Part shown: positions 1 through 9,036 of the stretch, one piece after another
Layout: every line of letters starts with the position of its first letter
How positions within the stretch are numbered: the stretch's first letter is position 1
NCBI GenBank assembly: GCA_018267915.1
Contig: JAFDXN010000060.1
Location: forward strand, 124,001 to 188,000
Source: Bacteroidota bacterium
GTDB taxonomy: Bacteria > Bacteroidota > Bacteroidia > Chitinophagales > Chitinophagaceae
Length of the DNA: 64,000 bases
Direction of reading: 5' to 3'
Translations under genes and position numbers: made by a program
The notes under the pieces: model-generated
Database searches by the model: none
What the model saw: only the letters and a program-made list of their open reading frames with translations
Told to the model about the DNA's origin: nothing

Positions 1-1
1 C

Positions 2-430
2 AGCAGGATATTATTGTTCTCCATCGCAATGCTGGCGTTCCGGGTGGCAAGCTTTGCCCAGGCCGATCCCATAGAGCACACCTGGTACAATGAAGCTAAG
101 ACCGGCAAGATACAGATATACAAAGCGAAGGATGGTAAGTTCTACGGTAAGATAGTATGGCTTAAAGAACCCAACCGCGACGGCAAGCCCAAGCTCGACA
201 TCAGCAACCCCGACAAAGCCCGCAGGAACGACCCGGTGATGGGCCTGTTGGTGCTAAAAAAATTTAAGAAAACAGGCGATGGCGAATACGAGGACGGCAC
301 CATTTACGATCCGAAGAATGGCAAAACCTACGACTGCACCATGAAGCTGAAAGGCAATGTACTCGACGTGCACGGCTATGTGCTCATATCGCTCATTGGC
401 CGTTCAGAAAAATGGACCATAGCCGACTAA
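2..430 (+). CDS. DUF2147 family secreted protein (5' partial)
   Basis: The reading frame is open to the left edge of the window, so the true start is probably just outside it. A TTG at 14 could be used but would cut into the signal peptide. The first ~22 visible residues are a hydrophobic export signal ending near FAQA. The rest matches the DUF2147 family: small secreted or lipid-bound beta-rich proteins with motifs such as TWYNEAKTGKI near the start, YGKIVWL, the G-x-I-YDPKNGKTYDC core and a final hydrophobic VLISLIGRSEKW. The biochemical role of the family is not settled. A strong hairpin follows 22 bases after the stop, so this is the last gene of its transcript. Confidence 0.85.
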   Translation, partial: SRILLFSIAMLAFRVASFAQADPIEHTWYNEAKTGKIQIYKAKDGKFYGKIVWLKEPNRDGKPKLDISNPDKARRNDPVMGLLVLKKFKKTGDGEYEDGTIYDPKNGKTYDCTMKLKGNVLDVHGYVLISLIGRSEKWTIAD

Positions 431-451
431 GAGATAAAGCAGTAAAAATAA

Positions 452-478
452 AAATGGAGTGCTTTTGGCACTCCATTT
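452..478. terminator. Bidirectional intrinsic terminator
   Basis: An 11-bp perfect stem (452-462 with 468-478) with loop TTTTG. It lies between two converging genes, with A/T-rich arms giving U-runs in both directions. It can serve both the DUF2147 gene and the WXXGXW gene. Confidence 0.8.
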
Positions 479-496
479 CAGTTCTTTAACAGGTGA

Positions 497-802
497 TTAT
501 CTCCAGTGGCCAGGTATCCAAATATAGCCAGCACGGCTGTGGCGCCAGTGGCCTTCTACCCAACGCGCGCGTGGACGAGGTGGCTCGGCCCAGTAGCCGC
601 CATGCCAGCGGTACTCGTTACCATTAGGTTCCCAGTCTTCACGCACCCATACGTGACGGGGGCTAGGCCTGGCGGGACGCACAGTTACATTAACATGCGG
701 CCGTGGGGGGCGCACATGCACAACTATCTGTGCAGATAGTTGTGTTGCAGTGAAGCCCAATAACATAAGCATTAACAACACACTTTTTCTCATCGTTTTC
801 AT
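497..802 (-). CDS. Small secreted WXXGXW-repeat protein
   Basis: A 101-residue protein with a Sec signal peptide (residues 1-24, ending LSAQ). The mature part is basic and rich in Pro, Arg and Trp. Three Trp/Gly motifs sit near the C-terminus (RWHGGYW, RWVEGHW, IWIPGHW), the signature of the YXWXPGHW/BcpO-related WXXGXW repeat group. These small periplasmic or surface proteins have no proven function. The N-terminal mature half is a low-complexity VRPPRP/VRPARP stretch. The start could be Met1 or Met4 (793). The gene appears monocistronic and converges on the DUF2147 gene across a shared terminator. Confidence 0.75.
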   Translation of the reverse strand: MKTMRKSVLLMLMLLGFTATQLSAQIVVHVRPPRPHVNVTVRPARPSPRHVWVREDWEPNGNEYRWHGGYWAEPPRPRARWVEGHWRHSRAGYIWIPGHWR

Positions 803-937
803 AACTCAAATTTTGTTCTGGTTTATTAAACAATAGATGTTTTTAAAAGCCCCGGGTTTAAACACGGGAAATTTTTCAGTCTACATGAATAAAAATTTGT
901 GCCAAAGCGAGCTCCTTAACAAAATGTTGAAGACCGC

Positions 938-972
938 AAAAAAAAGACCGGCTGCCATTGAGCAGCCGGTCT
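938..972 (-). terminator. Intrinsic terminator of the T9SS gene
   Basis: A 10-11 bp GC-rich stem (946-955 with 962-971, extended by A945-T972) with a six-base loop, followed on the minus strand by a U-run from the A tract at 938-945. It lies 20 bases after the stop of the minus-strand gene. Confidence 0.88.
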
Positions 973-992
973 GTATAGTGTGCTTATGTTTA

Positions 993-2309
993 TTAACGTG
1001 TTACGCTGAACTGGCGCACTGTGTTGCCATCAGTGCCTTTGATAACCAGGAAGTAGTTGCCAGCAGCAAGGTCGGCAACGGGGATAGTCTTTGAATAGCT
1101 GGTGGTTGCAGCCTCGTTCCAGTGGCGCAGCATGCGGCCCTGCACATCAAATACCGTTACACTGAAAGCCTGCGCCTTATTCCATGTCATGTCGATGTTC
1201 AGCAGGTTCTGTGCAGGGACAGGATACAATTTCAGGTCGCCGGCGTTGTTGTTAACACCTGCAACTTTCGTAGCGCTATCCAGCATGTAGTAATAAGTGG
1301 TCAGCATGTCGCTGTTGTTAAATACCCAGAAGCCTGAAGAATCCCATGAGGAAGACTGCATGGTAGTGGGCTGATTGTAAGCGTTGTAAGTCCAGTCGTA
1401 GTGCTTCTGGTTCACAAACATTACTGCAGTGCTGTCCCAAAGTTTATGTGTCTGCGCAGTTCTGCTATGCATAGCGTTGTACATCGTGCTGTCGGCATAC
1501 TCAGGTACGCCGCCATTGTAGTGCCAGCTGGCAATTGCATCGCCATTCGCATCGTTGACAAATACATCCTTAGTGATAGTAGTCCAGTTAGGACCTACCA
1601 TTACCTGGTAGAATACCGAGTCAACCGTCATGTTATTATCATGAGAGTAGTAGATGTAGTGCTCAGCATTTTGCCAGCTGCTGCCGTTCCATGTTTGTAT
1701 CAGCGAGCTGGTTACTTTATTGAGGAAGTTGTAGTAGTAAACGTACTTGGTATTGTTGTTCCATGAAGAGCCGTTCCACAGCATGCTGGTGATAGAAGTG
1801 ATATTATTGGCGGGGTCGTAAGTGTAAGAATACATCATGTCGTTCACCCAGTTACTACCTACCCTGTCCTGTGAAGTTTGCGAAGTGATATTGCCGGTAG
1901 CGCTATCGTACTGATAGTTCACGCGCGACTGGTCCATCCATGTCATTGCACTGTCGGGTGCGCTGAATGTATTAGACATAAGCTTACCGCTTGCGCTGTC
2001 GAACATGTGCGTGTGCAGGCCGGTTGTCATCAGTGCATGGGCAGAGTCGTAGATGCCCGAATACCAGGTATCGTAATTAAACGTGCCTGTATTGCCGGTT
2101 GGCGTAATGTCGAGTGAAGGGTAAAACTCCGGAGTGGTTTTTACATCGCTGCCCCTGCCATTTGAATAGCCAAGCCAGGCAGAATCGACCGACATAAATG
2201 CGCTGTCGGCATAAACGCTGTGGGTGATGCCAACCAATTTTGCCGGAGACTGAGCGTAGCTGAAAGTCGGGAGCAGTAATGCACCTAAAAGGAAGTATTT
2301 CAACTTCAT
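993..2309 (-). CDS. T9SS type A sorting-domain protein of unknown function
   Basis: 438 residues from the ATG at 2309. An upstream in-frame start at 2378 adds 23 residues that do not look like a leader, while the ATG at 2309 begins a clean signal peptide (MKLKYFLLGALLLPTFSYAQ). The middle consists of roughly 40-residue repeats containing YDSATGNI/YDPANNIT and WNGSSW, alternating with Tyr-rich strands. This recalls YD/RHS-like beta repeats, but I cannot assign a named family. The last ~80 residues (LKLYPVPAQNLLNIDM ... GNYFLVIKGTDG) are a type A C-terminal sorting domain, so the protein should cross the outer membrane by the type IX system and be anchored or released. Ligand or enzyme activity is unknown. 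Confidence 0.82.
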   Translation of the reverse strand: MKLKYFLLGALLLPTFSYAQSPAKLVGITHSVYADSAFMSVDSAWLGYSNGRGSDVKTTPEFYPSLDITPTGNTGTFNYDTWYSGIYDSAHALMTTGLHTHMFDSASGKLMSNTFSAPDSAMTWMDQSRVNYQYDSATGNITSQTSQDRVGSNWVNDMMYSYTYDPANNITSITSMLWNGSSWNNNTKYVYYYNFLNKVTSSLIQTWNGSSWQNAEHYIYYSHDNNMTVDSVFYQVMVGPNWTTITKDVFVNDANGDAIASWHYNGGVPEYADSTMYNAMHSRTAQTHKLWDSTAVMFVNQKHYDWTYNAYNQPTTMQSSSWDSSGFWVFNNSDMLTTYYYMLDSATKVAGVNNNAGDLKLYPVPAQNLLNIDMTWNKAQAFSVTVFDVQGRMLRHWNEAATTSYSKTIPVADLAAGNYFLVIKGTDGNTVRQFSVTR

Positions 2310-2483
2310 AGAAGTAAAATTTGTTTTATAATTTGATCTTTGGCCATAAATGTAATAAAAAAAGATAGTAAAATCCAACCCTTTGGGGCCGCATTTGCGG
2401 ATAATTAGTTGATTTTAATGCCCTTTTACAGCCACATGTTGGAAAATAGAAGGCATATGAGGGTCTCAATCAGCTAAAAGCAG

Positions 2484-3341
2484 CTAAGAATTTGACCTGG
2501 TGTGCAATTCAGCAAGTTTGAAACTTTCTTTCATTTTTACTCCGCGGTCGGTATCCTGCAGGGTGCAGCATTCTATTTCATTGTCGTGCTCAAAGAAAAG
2601 CACCCAATTGTTCGCCACTGCTTCATTCAGTATCTTTTTCTTTTCGGTGAGCGTGTCGAGCGGGCGCATGTCGTAGGCCATTATCCACGGCATGCTGATG
2701 TGGGCAGCACTGGGGAATAGGTCGGCACAATAGAGGATCGTAGTGCCATTGTAGTTGATCTGCGGCAGCATCATCGAGTCCGTGTGACCATTTACGACGC
2801 GGATGCGTATGTCCTGCATCCACTCTTCCCCATCGCCACTCTTGACGAAGCGCAACTGACCGCTCTCTTCAATAGGCAATATATTCTCTTTAAGAAAAGA
2901 CGCTTTTTCCCGATCGTTGGGGTTGGTCGCCGATCTCCAGTGAGCTTCATTGCTCCAGTAATGCGCATTTTTAAAGGCTGGCACCAGCTTGTCGCCCTCT
3001 CTTTTTATTGAGCCGCCACAATGGTCGAAGTGCAGGTGGGTGAGGAATACATCGGTAATGTCGTCGGTAGTAAAACCATGCGCTGCCAGCGACTTTTCAA
3101 GTGTATCATCGCCATGCAGGTAATAGTGGCTGAAAAATTTTGCATCCTGCTTGGTGCCAATGCCGTTGTCGACAAGTATCCTGTAGTTGCCATGCTCAAT
3201 AAGCAGGCAACGTAGTGCCCATGAGCACATATTGTTTTCGTCGGCCGGGTGCACTTTGTTCCACATGCTTTTGGGTACTACGCCATGCATGGCGCCTCCA
3301 TCGAGCTTGAAATTTCCAGTATTGATCGTAAAAAGGCGCAT
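2484..3341 (-). CDS. MBL-fold metallo-hydrolase (YtnP/AHL-lactonase-like)
   Basis: 285 residues with no signal peptide, so cytoplasmic. The metallo-beta-lactamase zinc site is complete: the HLHFDHCGG motif (H-x-H-x-D-H) near residue 105, a downstream His in VVNGHTDS, an Asp in YCADLFPS and a C-terminal His in FFEHDNE. Spacing and the long insert between the first and second His resemble the N-acyl homoserine lactonase/YtnP branch, but substrate specificity in this superfamily cannot be read from motifs. The gene follows the MFS transporter on the same strand, and the spacer between them is almost entirely a heptamer tandem repeat. Confidence 0.8.
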   Translation of the reverse strand: MRLFTINTGNFKLDGGAMHGVVPKSMWNKVHPADENNMCSWALRCLLIEHGNYRILVDNGIGTKQDAKFFSHYYLHGDDTLEKSLAAHGFTTDDITDVFLTHLHFDHCGGSIKREGDKLVPAFKNAHYWSNEAHWRSATNPNDREKASFLKENILPIEESGQLRFVKSGDGEEWMQDIRIRVVNGHTDSMMLPQINYNGTTILYCADLFPSAAHISMPWIMAYDMRPLDTLTEKKKILNEAVANNWVLFFEHDNEIECCTLQDTDRGVKMKESFKLAELHTRSNS

Positions 3342-3343
3342 GT

Positions 3344-3434
3344 TAAGTCGTAAGTTATAAGTCGTAAGTTATAAGTCGTAAGTTACAAGTCGTAAGTCTT
3401 AAGTCGTAAGTCGTAAGTCGTAAGTCGTAAGTCC
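3344..3434. repeat. 13-copy heptamer tandem repeat (TAAGTCG-type)
   Basis: Thirteen consecutive 7-base units. On the + strand eight read xAAGTCG (seven TAAGTCG, one CAAGTCG), three TAAGTTA, one TAAGTCT and one TAAGTCC. The first half alternates TAAGTCG/TAAGTTA, a 14-base super-period, and the second half is nearly uniform. It fills almost the whole 102-base spacer between the UMF1 transporter stop and the MBL start, ending 2 bases before that ATG. Units of 7 in a non-coding leader can vary in number without breaking a gene. Confidence 0.95.
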
Positions 3435-3443
3435 AGGACTGTG

Positions 3444-4766
3444 CTATAGTGTCATCCGCTTGTCCTTTTGTTTTATCATCGCAAGGTACAAAATAGCGGC
3501 GCCGATAACAAAAAAGACGATGAGGGCAATGATGGCGCTGCGCATGTCGAGCACCTGGTCGATATAACCAAAGGATATCATACCAATCACAATAGCGATC
3601 TTCTCAGTAACATCGTAAAAGCTGAAGAACGAGGTGGTGTCGTGGGTATAGGGCATCAGCTTGGAATAGGTGGACCGGCTCAACGACTGAATGCCTCCCA
3701 TTACCAGGCCTACAACGCCCGCAACGACATAGAACTGCATGGCGGTGTGAATATAATAGGCAGCAATGCAGACAGCAATCCAGATGGAAATGACAAAGAG
3801 AATGACCGGTAAGTTGCCGAAACGTTCGGAAAGCTTTGCCATCAGGTAAGCGCCGGCTATGGCCACCAATTGAATAACGAGAATGGTAGCTATCAATTGA
3901 GATGTTTCGAGCTTTAGTTCTTTGCTCCCAAACAATGTGGCGGCCAACATTACAGTCTGTACGCCCATACTATAAAAAAAGAAGGCCCCGAGGTATCGCT
4001 TCAGTACCGGCATGTTTTTAAGCTCATTCCACACTTTGGCCAACTCGTAAAAGCCATTAGAGAGTATGTTGTGACCCGGTCTTTTTTCAGAGGGTTTTGA
4101 TTTAGGCAGTTTGAAGAAGGTGATCTGCGCAAAGCCCACCCACCAAATGCCCACCATCAGGAATGAAAGGCGCGGTGCAAATGTTGGATCGATGATGCCA
4201 AACCATTCGGGATTTAGCACATAAACAAAGCAGATAAGTTGCAGCAGCACGCTGCCGATATAGCCGTAGGCAAAGCCCTGCGCGCTCACTTTATCGCGCT
4301 CATGCTCGTGTGCTATCTCGGGTAGGTAGGCGTTGTAAAATACAATGCTGCCGCAGTAGCCAAGTGCTGCAATGGACGAGCAACAGATGCCCCACTCGAG
4401 GGTGTTGGCCTTGAAAAAGTACAGACCGCAACAGGCAAGGGAGCCGACGTAGCAAAAGAGCTGCATGAAGCGCTTTTTATTGCCTTTATAATCGGCAATA
4501 GAAGACAGAATAGGGGAGAGCAAAGCAATAACCAGGTAGGCGGCGGCGATAGAGTAGTCGAACAGGGTGCTGTTCTTCAGTTTGATACCAAAGAAGGAAA
4601 CGGTGTCGCTGACGATCTTATGACCTTCCTTCACGGTTGTGATGGCGTTGTAGTATGCCGGGAATATGGTAGATGTGATAACAAGATTGTAAGCTGAATT
4701 GGCCCAATCGTACATAGACCACGCCCGATGTACGGACTTATTGGAAGTAATGGTGATCTGCTCCAT
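3444..4766 (-). CDS. UMF1-family MFS transporter (Atg22-like)
   Basis: 440 residues with about 12 hydrophobic segments, so an inner-membrane transporter. The N-terminal signature (AWSMYDWANSAYNLVITS) and the following FPAYY motif are diagnostic of the UMF1 branch of the major facilitator superfamily, related to the vacuolar amino-acid exporter Atg22. In bacteria the substrate is unknown; efflux of amino acids or other small metabolites is a guess from the eukaryotic relative. The start is an ATG with no close alternative. The gene lies upstream of the MBL hydrolase on the same strand and downstream of the arginase-family gene, and could be cotranscribed with either. Confidence 0.88.
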   Translation of the reverse strand: MEQITITSNKSVHRAWSMYDWANSAYNLVITSTIFPAYYNAITTVKEGHKIVSDTVSFFGIKLKNSTLFDYSIAAAYLVIALLSPILSSIADYKGNKKRFMQLFCYVGSLACCGLYFFKANTLEWGICCSSIAALGYCGSIVFYNAYLPEIAHEHERDKVSAQGFAYGYIGSVLLQLICFVYVLNPEWFGIIDPTFAPRLSFLMVGIWWVGFAQITFFKLPKSKPSEKRPGHNILSNGFYELAKVWNELKNMPVLKRYLGAFFFYSMGVQTVMLAATLFGSKELKLETSQLIATILVIQLVAIAGAYLMAKLSERFGNLPVILFVISIWIAVCIAAYYIHTAMQFYVVAGVVGLVMGGIQSLSRSTYSKLMPYTHDTTSFFSFYDVTEKIAIVIGMISFGYIDQVLDMRSAIIALIVFFVIGAAILYLAMIKQKDKRMTL

Positions 4767-4824
4767 GCGACTAAGGTAGTGAGCTATGCGATAAAGTGCA
4801 ATGTGTATGCCCTTGCAGCCGGCC

Positions 4825-5871
4825 TTAGTTTGCTACCATGAAATTGCAGAGCTTATATAATATGCGGGCACCTACTATTGCGTCGATGCCGTCAACACTG
4901 TGCTCACCACATGAAACCTCATTGAGATCGAAGCCAATTAGCTGCCGGCCACTCTCGCGCAGGCGCCTGAATAGATAGAATACCTGCTCCACTTCGAAGC
5001 CACCGGGAACGGGTGTACCGGTATCGGGGCATAGCTTGGGGTCGAGCCCATCGATATCGAAACTGATGTAGACCTTTTGTGGTAAGCGGGCGATCACATC
5101 GTCGCAAATTTGTTTCCAGGTTTCGCCTTCGAATTGCCTGGCCTTGATGTCGCGGTCGAAGAAAGTTGAGATACGGCCATTGCTGTTTTGTATCATTTCC
5201 AGTTCTTCATCGCAATAGTCGCGTATGCCTACCTGCACCAGCTTTTTCACCTGGGGCACCTGCTGCAGCACGTTGTACATTATCGAGGCATGGGAATAAG
5301 TAAAGCCTTCGTAAGCGTTGCGCAGGTCGGCGTGTGCATCCACTTGCAATACGCCGAATTCATCGTGCATTTCACCCAAGGCTTTAATAAAGCCAAGAGG
5401 CGTACTGTGATCGCCGCCTATGAGCCCTACTTTTTTGCCTGCTTTCAGCAGAGAAGAAGTCATCTCATGCACCCAATCGTGCAGCATTTTGCCGCCGTTG
5501 TTTATTCCCTGCAGTTTTTCGGATAGTTGCTCATTCTCCGTTACAACGCCGCCCTCAACCAGGTAAGAGATGATGAGTTCTGCACATTGGCGAAGGAAAT
5601 CGCTTTTCTTGCGAATATTCTTATCCACCGGTAACATATGAAAGCCTTTTTTCCAACCGTCCACAACATCAGCATCATAGAGATCAACTTGCATGGAAGC
5701 GTCGAAGATATGCTCGGGGCCACGGGCAGTGCCGGGCCTGTAAGAAACCGTAACCTCCCATGGTACCGGCAACAAAACCAGTTCAGACTCGCTCTCGCTG
5801 AAGGGTAAACCGAAAATATTGTTTGATCTTAAGCCTACTGAGTTGGGGTCAAACTTTGAAAGATCAGCCAT
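4825..5871 (-). CDS. Ureohydrolase (arginase/agmatinase/formimidoylglutamase family)
   Basis: 348 residues from the ATG at 5871 (a TTG at 5883 would add four residues). The binuclear manganese site of the ureohydrolase superfamily is complete: GGDHST, DAHADLR and SFDIDGLDP, each supplying His/Asp ligands, followed by the family motif PDTGTPVPGG. Such enzymes hydrolyse the guanidino or formimino group of arginine, agmatine or formimidoylglutamate. The protein is about 40 residues longer than classical agmatinases, with extra N-terminal sequence, so the exact substrate cannot be decided here. It is read on the same strand as the downstream MFS transporter, 58 bases away. Confidence 0.87.
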   Translation of the reverse strand: MADLSKFDPNSVGLRSNNIFGLPFSESESELVLLPVPWEVTVSYRPGTARGPEHIFDASMQVDLYDADVVDGWKKGFHMLPVDKNIRKKSDFLRQCAELIISYLVEGGVVTENEQLSEKLQGINNGGKMLHDWVHEMTSSLLKAGKKVGLIGGDHSTPLGFIKALGEMHDEFGVLQVDAHADLRNAYEGFTYSHASIMYNVLQQVPQVKKLVQVGIRDYCDEELEMIQNSNGRISTFFDRDIKARQFEGETWKQICDDVIARLPQKVYISFDIDGLDPKLCPDTGTPVPGGFEVEQVFYLFRRLRESGRQLIGFDLNEVSCGEHSVDGIDAIVGARILYKLCNFMVAN

Positions 5872-6043
5872 TTGTAAAAGCAATTTAGGGCGCGAATTTA
5901 TGACTAATTAATCAATGCAATATTCAATAGTGGAAAAACTAACAAAACATAAGGTAAAACGCCGTTCAGTAGGTTTATTTGCGGTTTCGGTGTGTTAATG
6001 ATAACAGTCATGGAAATGATAGGGCGTATAAACCTGTTTTTCG

Positions 6044-6051
6044 TAACTTTG
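6044..6051 (+). promoter_or_regulatory. -7 promoter element of ccmE-ccmF
   Basis: TAACTTTG is an exact match to the Bacteroidota -7 consensus TAnnTTTG. It lies 17 bases before the ATG at 6069 and downstream of the alternative start at 5979, so it argues for the shorter CcmE. No clear -33 TTTG is present. Confidence 0.6.
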
Positions 6052-6068
6052 CTTGTTCCTTAAGAATT

Positions 6069-6467
6069 ATGAAAAAAACGCATATAGTTGTTCTTGTCCT
6101 TGTGGCAGTGGCTGTTTGTATCATAGTCACGATGTTCAGTGACTTTAGTACGTATGAGACCTTTGCATCGGCGTCAAAGCAGCCGGGCAAAGCATTTCAT
6201 GTGATAGGCTACCTTGATAAAAGTATGGCGATGGATTATGATCCTGTGAAGGACCCGAACCATTTTACTTTTTACGCAAAGGACAAATCGGGTGGGGTGA
6301 CCAAGGTGATATTTAATGGTGAGAAGCCACGGGATATTGAGAAGTCGGAACAGATCGTGATGAAAGGCTATGTTGAAGGCGGTGCTTTTCACTGCACGGG
6401 CATACAGATGAAGTGCCCATCGAAATACAAGCAGCGTGACATGACCGTAAGCGGCAATGCCAGCTAA
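6069..6467 (+). CDS. ccmE: Cytochrome c maturation heme chaperone CcmE, Cys-type
   Basis: 132 residues from the ATG at 6069. CcmE takes heme from CcmC/D and passes it to CcmF for attachment to apocytochrome c outside the inner membrane. The sequence has one N-terminal membrane anchor (residues 6-22) and a small beta-barrel OB domain with FHVIGYLDK and VIFNG-x-KP. At the heme site it carries CPSKY (residues 116-120): Cys where the classical family has the heme-binding His (HxxxY). CxxxY forms are known from archaea and sulfate reducers. The protein lacks the long C-terminal tail of proteobacterial CcmE. ccmF follows 33 bases downstream, so they are probably one transcript. Confidence 0.9.
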   Translation: MKKTHIVVLVLVAVAVCIIVTMFSDFSTYETFASASKQPGKAFHVIGYLDKSMAMDYDPVKDPNHFTFYAKDKSGGVTKVIFNGEKPRDIEKSEQIVMKGYVEGGAFHCTGIQMKCPSKYKQRDMTVSGNAS

Positions 6468-6500
6468 TGCAAAATTATTGAATTATAAGCTTAAGATACC

Positions 6501-8939
6501 TTGGATACACAATTCGTAGGAGAGCATCTGTGGCCCGGGAAACTGGGCCATCTTTTTGTGATAAGCACTTTTGTAGGTGCGCTATTCAGCGCTTTCAGTT
6601 ACTGGCGCGCAGTACAGACCGAAAAGACGGATGCTTATAATAGCCACTCGTGGCAACTGATGGGGCGTAATGGCTTTGTGCTTCATGCAGCCTCTATAAT
6701 AGGTATCTTTTTCGCTCTTTATTATATAATAGCCAATCACCTTTTTGAGTACCATTATGCATGGCAGCATTCATCACTGGCCCTGCGTTCCAAATATTTG
6801 TTATCCTGCTTTTGGGAAGGCTCAGAGGGCAGCTTTATGCTCTGGACACTATGGAATAGTATACTGGGGCTGGTGGTGATGAGCACGGCTAAGCTACTGG
6901 AGACGCGCACAATGGCGATCATATCACTTGTGCAGGCAATCCTGGCCACTATGCTGCTGGGCTTTTATTTTGGTCCCGATGTAAAGGTCGGCAGCACACC
7001 TTTCATGCTGCTCAGAGAGCAAATGCAGGGAGCCCCGATATTCAGTAGCCCTAATTACATGGACTTTATTAAAGACGGTAATGGGCTTAACCCGCTGCTC
7101 CAGAACTACTGGATGGTGATACATCCGCCCGTGCTGTTCCTCGGTTTTGCTACAACCCTAATGCCATTTGCGTATTGCGTAGCAGCTTTGTGGAAGGGTG
7201 AATATGAAAGTTTCGTGAAGCCTACCATTCGCTGGTCTTTATTCTCGGGAGCGGTGTTGGGCACGGGTATCATGATGGGGGGCGCATGGGCTTATGAGTC
7301 GCTGAACTTTGGTGGCTACTGGGCCTGGGACCCGGTAGAAAATGCCTCACTAGTGCCGTGGCTAACGCTTGTAGCCGGATTGCATACCCTGCTTGTGTAT
7401 AAGGCTACCAAACGTTCACTCATCGTTACCTTCATATTGCTTTTGCTTACCTACCTACTAGTTTGGTACTCTACCTTCCTGACGCGTACAGGTGTACTTG
7501 GCAAAACGTCGGTACATGCTTTTACCGGAGAGGGTAGCGCGCTTTACTGGCATTTGCTGATTGTATTAGGCGTATTGCTAGTGCTATCGATTGCGGCAAT
7601 GACCGCGCGCTGGAAACAACTGCCGAGGATAAAAACAGAAGAAGCGACCAGCTCGCGCGAGTTCTGGATGTTCATAGGTTCCATCGTGTTGCTGCTTTCT
7701 GCGGTGCAGATCAGCATCACCACATCCATACCTGTATGGAGCCCTCTTGTAAAATGGATCAGCGGCAAGGATGTAGCGCCTCCCGTGGACGTAATGAGCC
7801 ACTATAACAACATCCAGGTATGGGTGGCTATTATAATCGCAATGTTGTCGGCAACGATACTGTACCTCAAGTTCAAACAAACGGGTTGGGCCACTGTGCT
7901 GAAGCGTTGGGGGATCACGGGTGGTATAGCATTGGTAATGGCCGGTCTTGTAGGCTATGCGCAAAAGATCACTACCTGGCAGTATGATCTCTTACTGTTC
8001 TCTACCTGTTTTGCTATAGTGGCAAATATCTATTACGCTATAGCAATACAGAAGGCAAAATTAAAGCAGCTGGGGCCATCAGTGGCGCACCTTGGCTTTG
8101 CTATGCTGTTGCTGGGCATACTGATATCGTCTTATAACAAGGAGGTAATGTCGCTGAACACGCTGGGCGTAACGTTTGACCTTAGTAAGGACGACAAAAT
8201 GAAGGCGGCTAAAGAGAACCGTGAGAACGTTTTACTGTTCCGTGATATGCCGGTGGCCATGGGGGAATATACTGCTACTTTCCGCGGCGATTCTACTTCT
8301 CCATCCGACCCACGTACTTTTTTTAAGGTGGATTATGAGCGGGTAGACACAGCAAGCAAGGCCGTCAAAGAACGTTTTCGCCTGTACCCTGATGCATTTG
8401 TAAACACCAAAGAGCGCAACCTGATATCGAGCCCGGCTACGAAGCACTATTGGAATAAGGACGTATTCACTTATGTGAACTCTTACCAAATGGGTGGTGA
8501 GGAGAAGTTTAAAGACTATACTGTGCACCAGGGCGACAGTATATTTCTTGGTACAGGCTACCTCGTGTTCAAAGGATTCAATAAGGAGGTGAATAATCCT
8601 GCTTACAAGCCTGAAGAAGGCGATGTGGCAGTTACGGCGGACCTTGCGTATTTTGACCTGAAAGGGGTGAAAGGTATGCTGAGGCCCGTATATTATATAC
8701 ACGATAAGTTTGACAACCAGATAGAGGACACTTTGAAATCCTCCGGTGTTACTGCCCGTCTTCAAAAGATATTGCCCGAGCAGAATGCCGCTTTGATACA
8801 GGTAAAACAGGAAAGTGGCAAGAATGACTATGTAGTGCTGAAAGCGCTGCTGTTCCCCTACATTAATCTTGTGTGGTTGGGGGTAATTGTCATGGTCATA
8901 GGGTTCTTCATCAGTCTGCGCAACAGGTTATCCTATTAA
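6501..8939 (+). CDS. ccmF: Cytochrome c heme lyase subunit CcmF
   Basis: 812 residues, inner membrane, with more than ten hydrophobic segments. CcmF ligates heme to the CXXCH site of apocytochromes c. It carries the tryptophan-rich WWD motif (GGYWAWDPVENAS, near residues 267-279) flanked by family motifs HPPVLFLGF and WYSTFLTRTGVL. A large soluble domain precedes the final membrane helix. The start codon must be TTG at 6501: a TAA lies three codons upstream in frame, and the N-terminal EHLWPGKLGH is the family's usual beginning. It sits directly after ccmE. The other ccm genes (ccmA-D, ccmG/H) are not in this window. Confidence 0.93.
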   Translation: MDTQFVGEHLWPGKLGHLFVISTFVGALFSAFSYWRAVQTEKTDAYNSHSWQLMGRNGFVLHAASIIGIFFALYYIIANHLFEYHYAWQHSSLALRSKYLLSCFWEGSEGSFMLWTLWNSILGLVVMSTAKLLETRTMAIISLVQAILATMLLGFYFGPDVKVGSTPFMLLREQMQGAPIFSSPNYMDFIKDGNGLNPLLQNYWMVIHPPVLFLGFATTLMPFAYCVAALWKGEYESFVKPTIRWSLFSGAVLGTGIMMGGAWAYESLNFGGYWAWDPVENASLVPWLTLVAGLHTLLVYKATKRSLIVTFILLLLTYLLVWYSTFLTRTGVLGKTSVHAFTGEGSALYWHLLIVLGVLLVLSIAAMTARWKQLPRIKTEEATSSREFWMFIGSIVLLLSAVQISITTSIPVWSPLVKWISGKDVAPPVDVMSHYNNIQVWVAIIIAMLSATILYLKFKQTGWATVLKRWGITGGIALVMAGLVGYAQKITTWQYDLLLFSTCFAIVANIYYAIAIQKAKLKQLGPSVAHLGFAMLLLGILISSYNKEVMSLNTLGVTFDLSKDDKMKAAKENRENVLLFRDMPVAMGEYTATFRGDSTSPSDPRTFFKVDYERVDTASKAVKERFRLYPDAFVNTKERNLISSPATKHYWNKDVFTYVNSYQMGGEEKFKDYTVHQGDSIFLGTGYLVFKGFNKEVNNPAYKPEEGDVAVTADLAYFDLKGVKGMLRPVYYIHDKFDNQIEDTLKSSGVTARLQKILPEQNAALIQVKQESGKNDYVVLKALLFPYINLVWLGVIVMVIGFFISLRNRLSY

Positions 8940-9036
8940 TGCCAATTTCAGCCTGGATATTATACATATCCCGGGGTTATTGGAATTAATGCTGCTGTAT
9001 TAGTACAGGAGTAAATAACACGAGTGATGTAAAAGA

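Noticed and set aside
837..1094. An 85-residue + strand ORF after the WXXGXW gene
   Set aside because: It runs through the terminator hairpin and antisense to the end of the T9SS gene, with no coding features.
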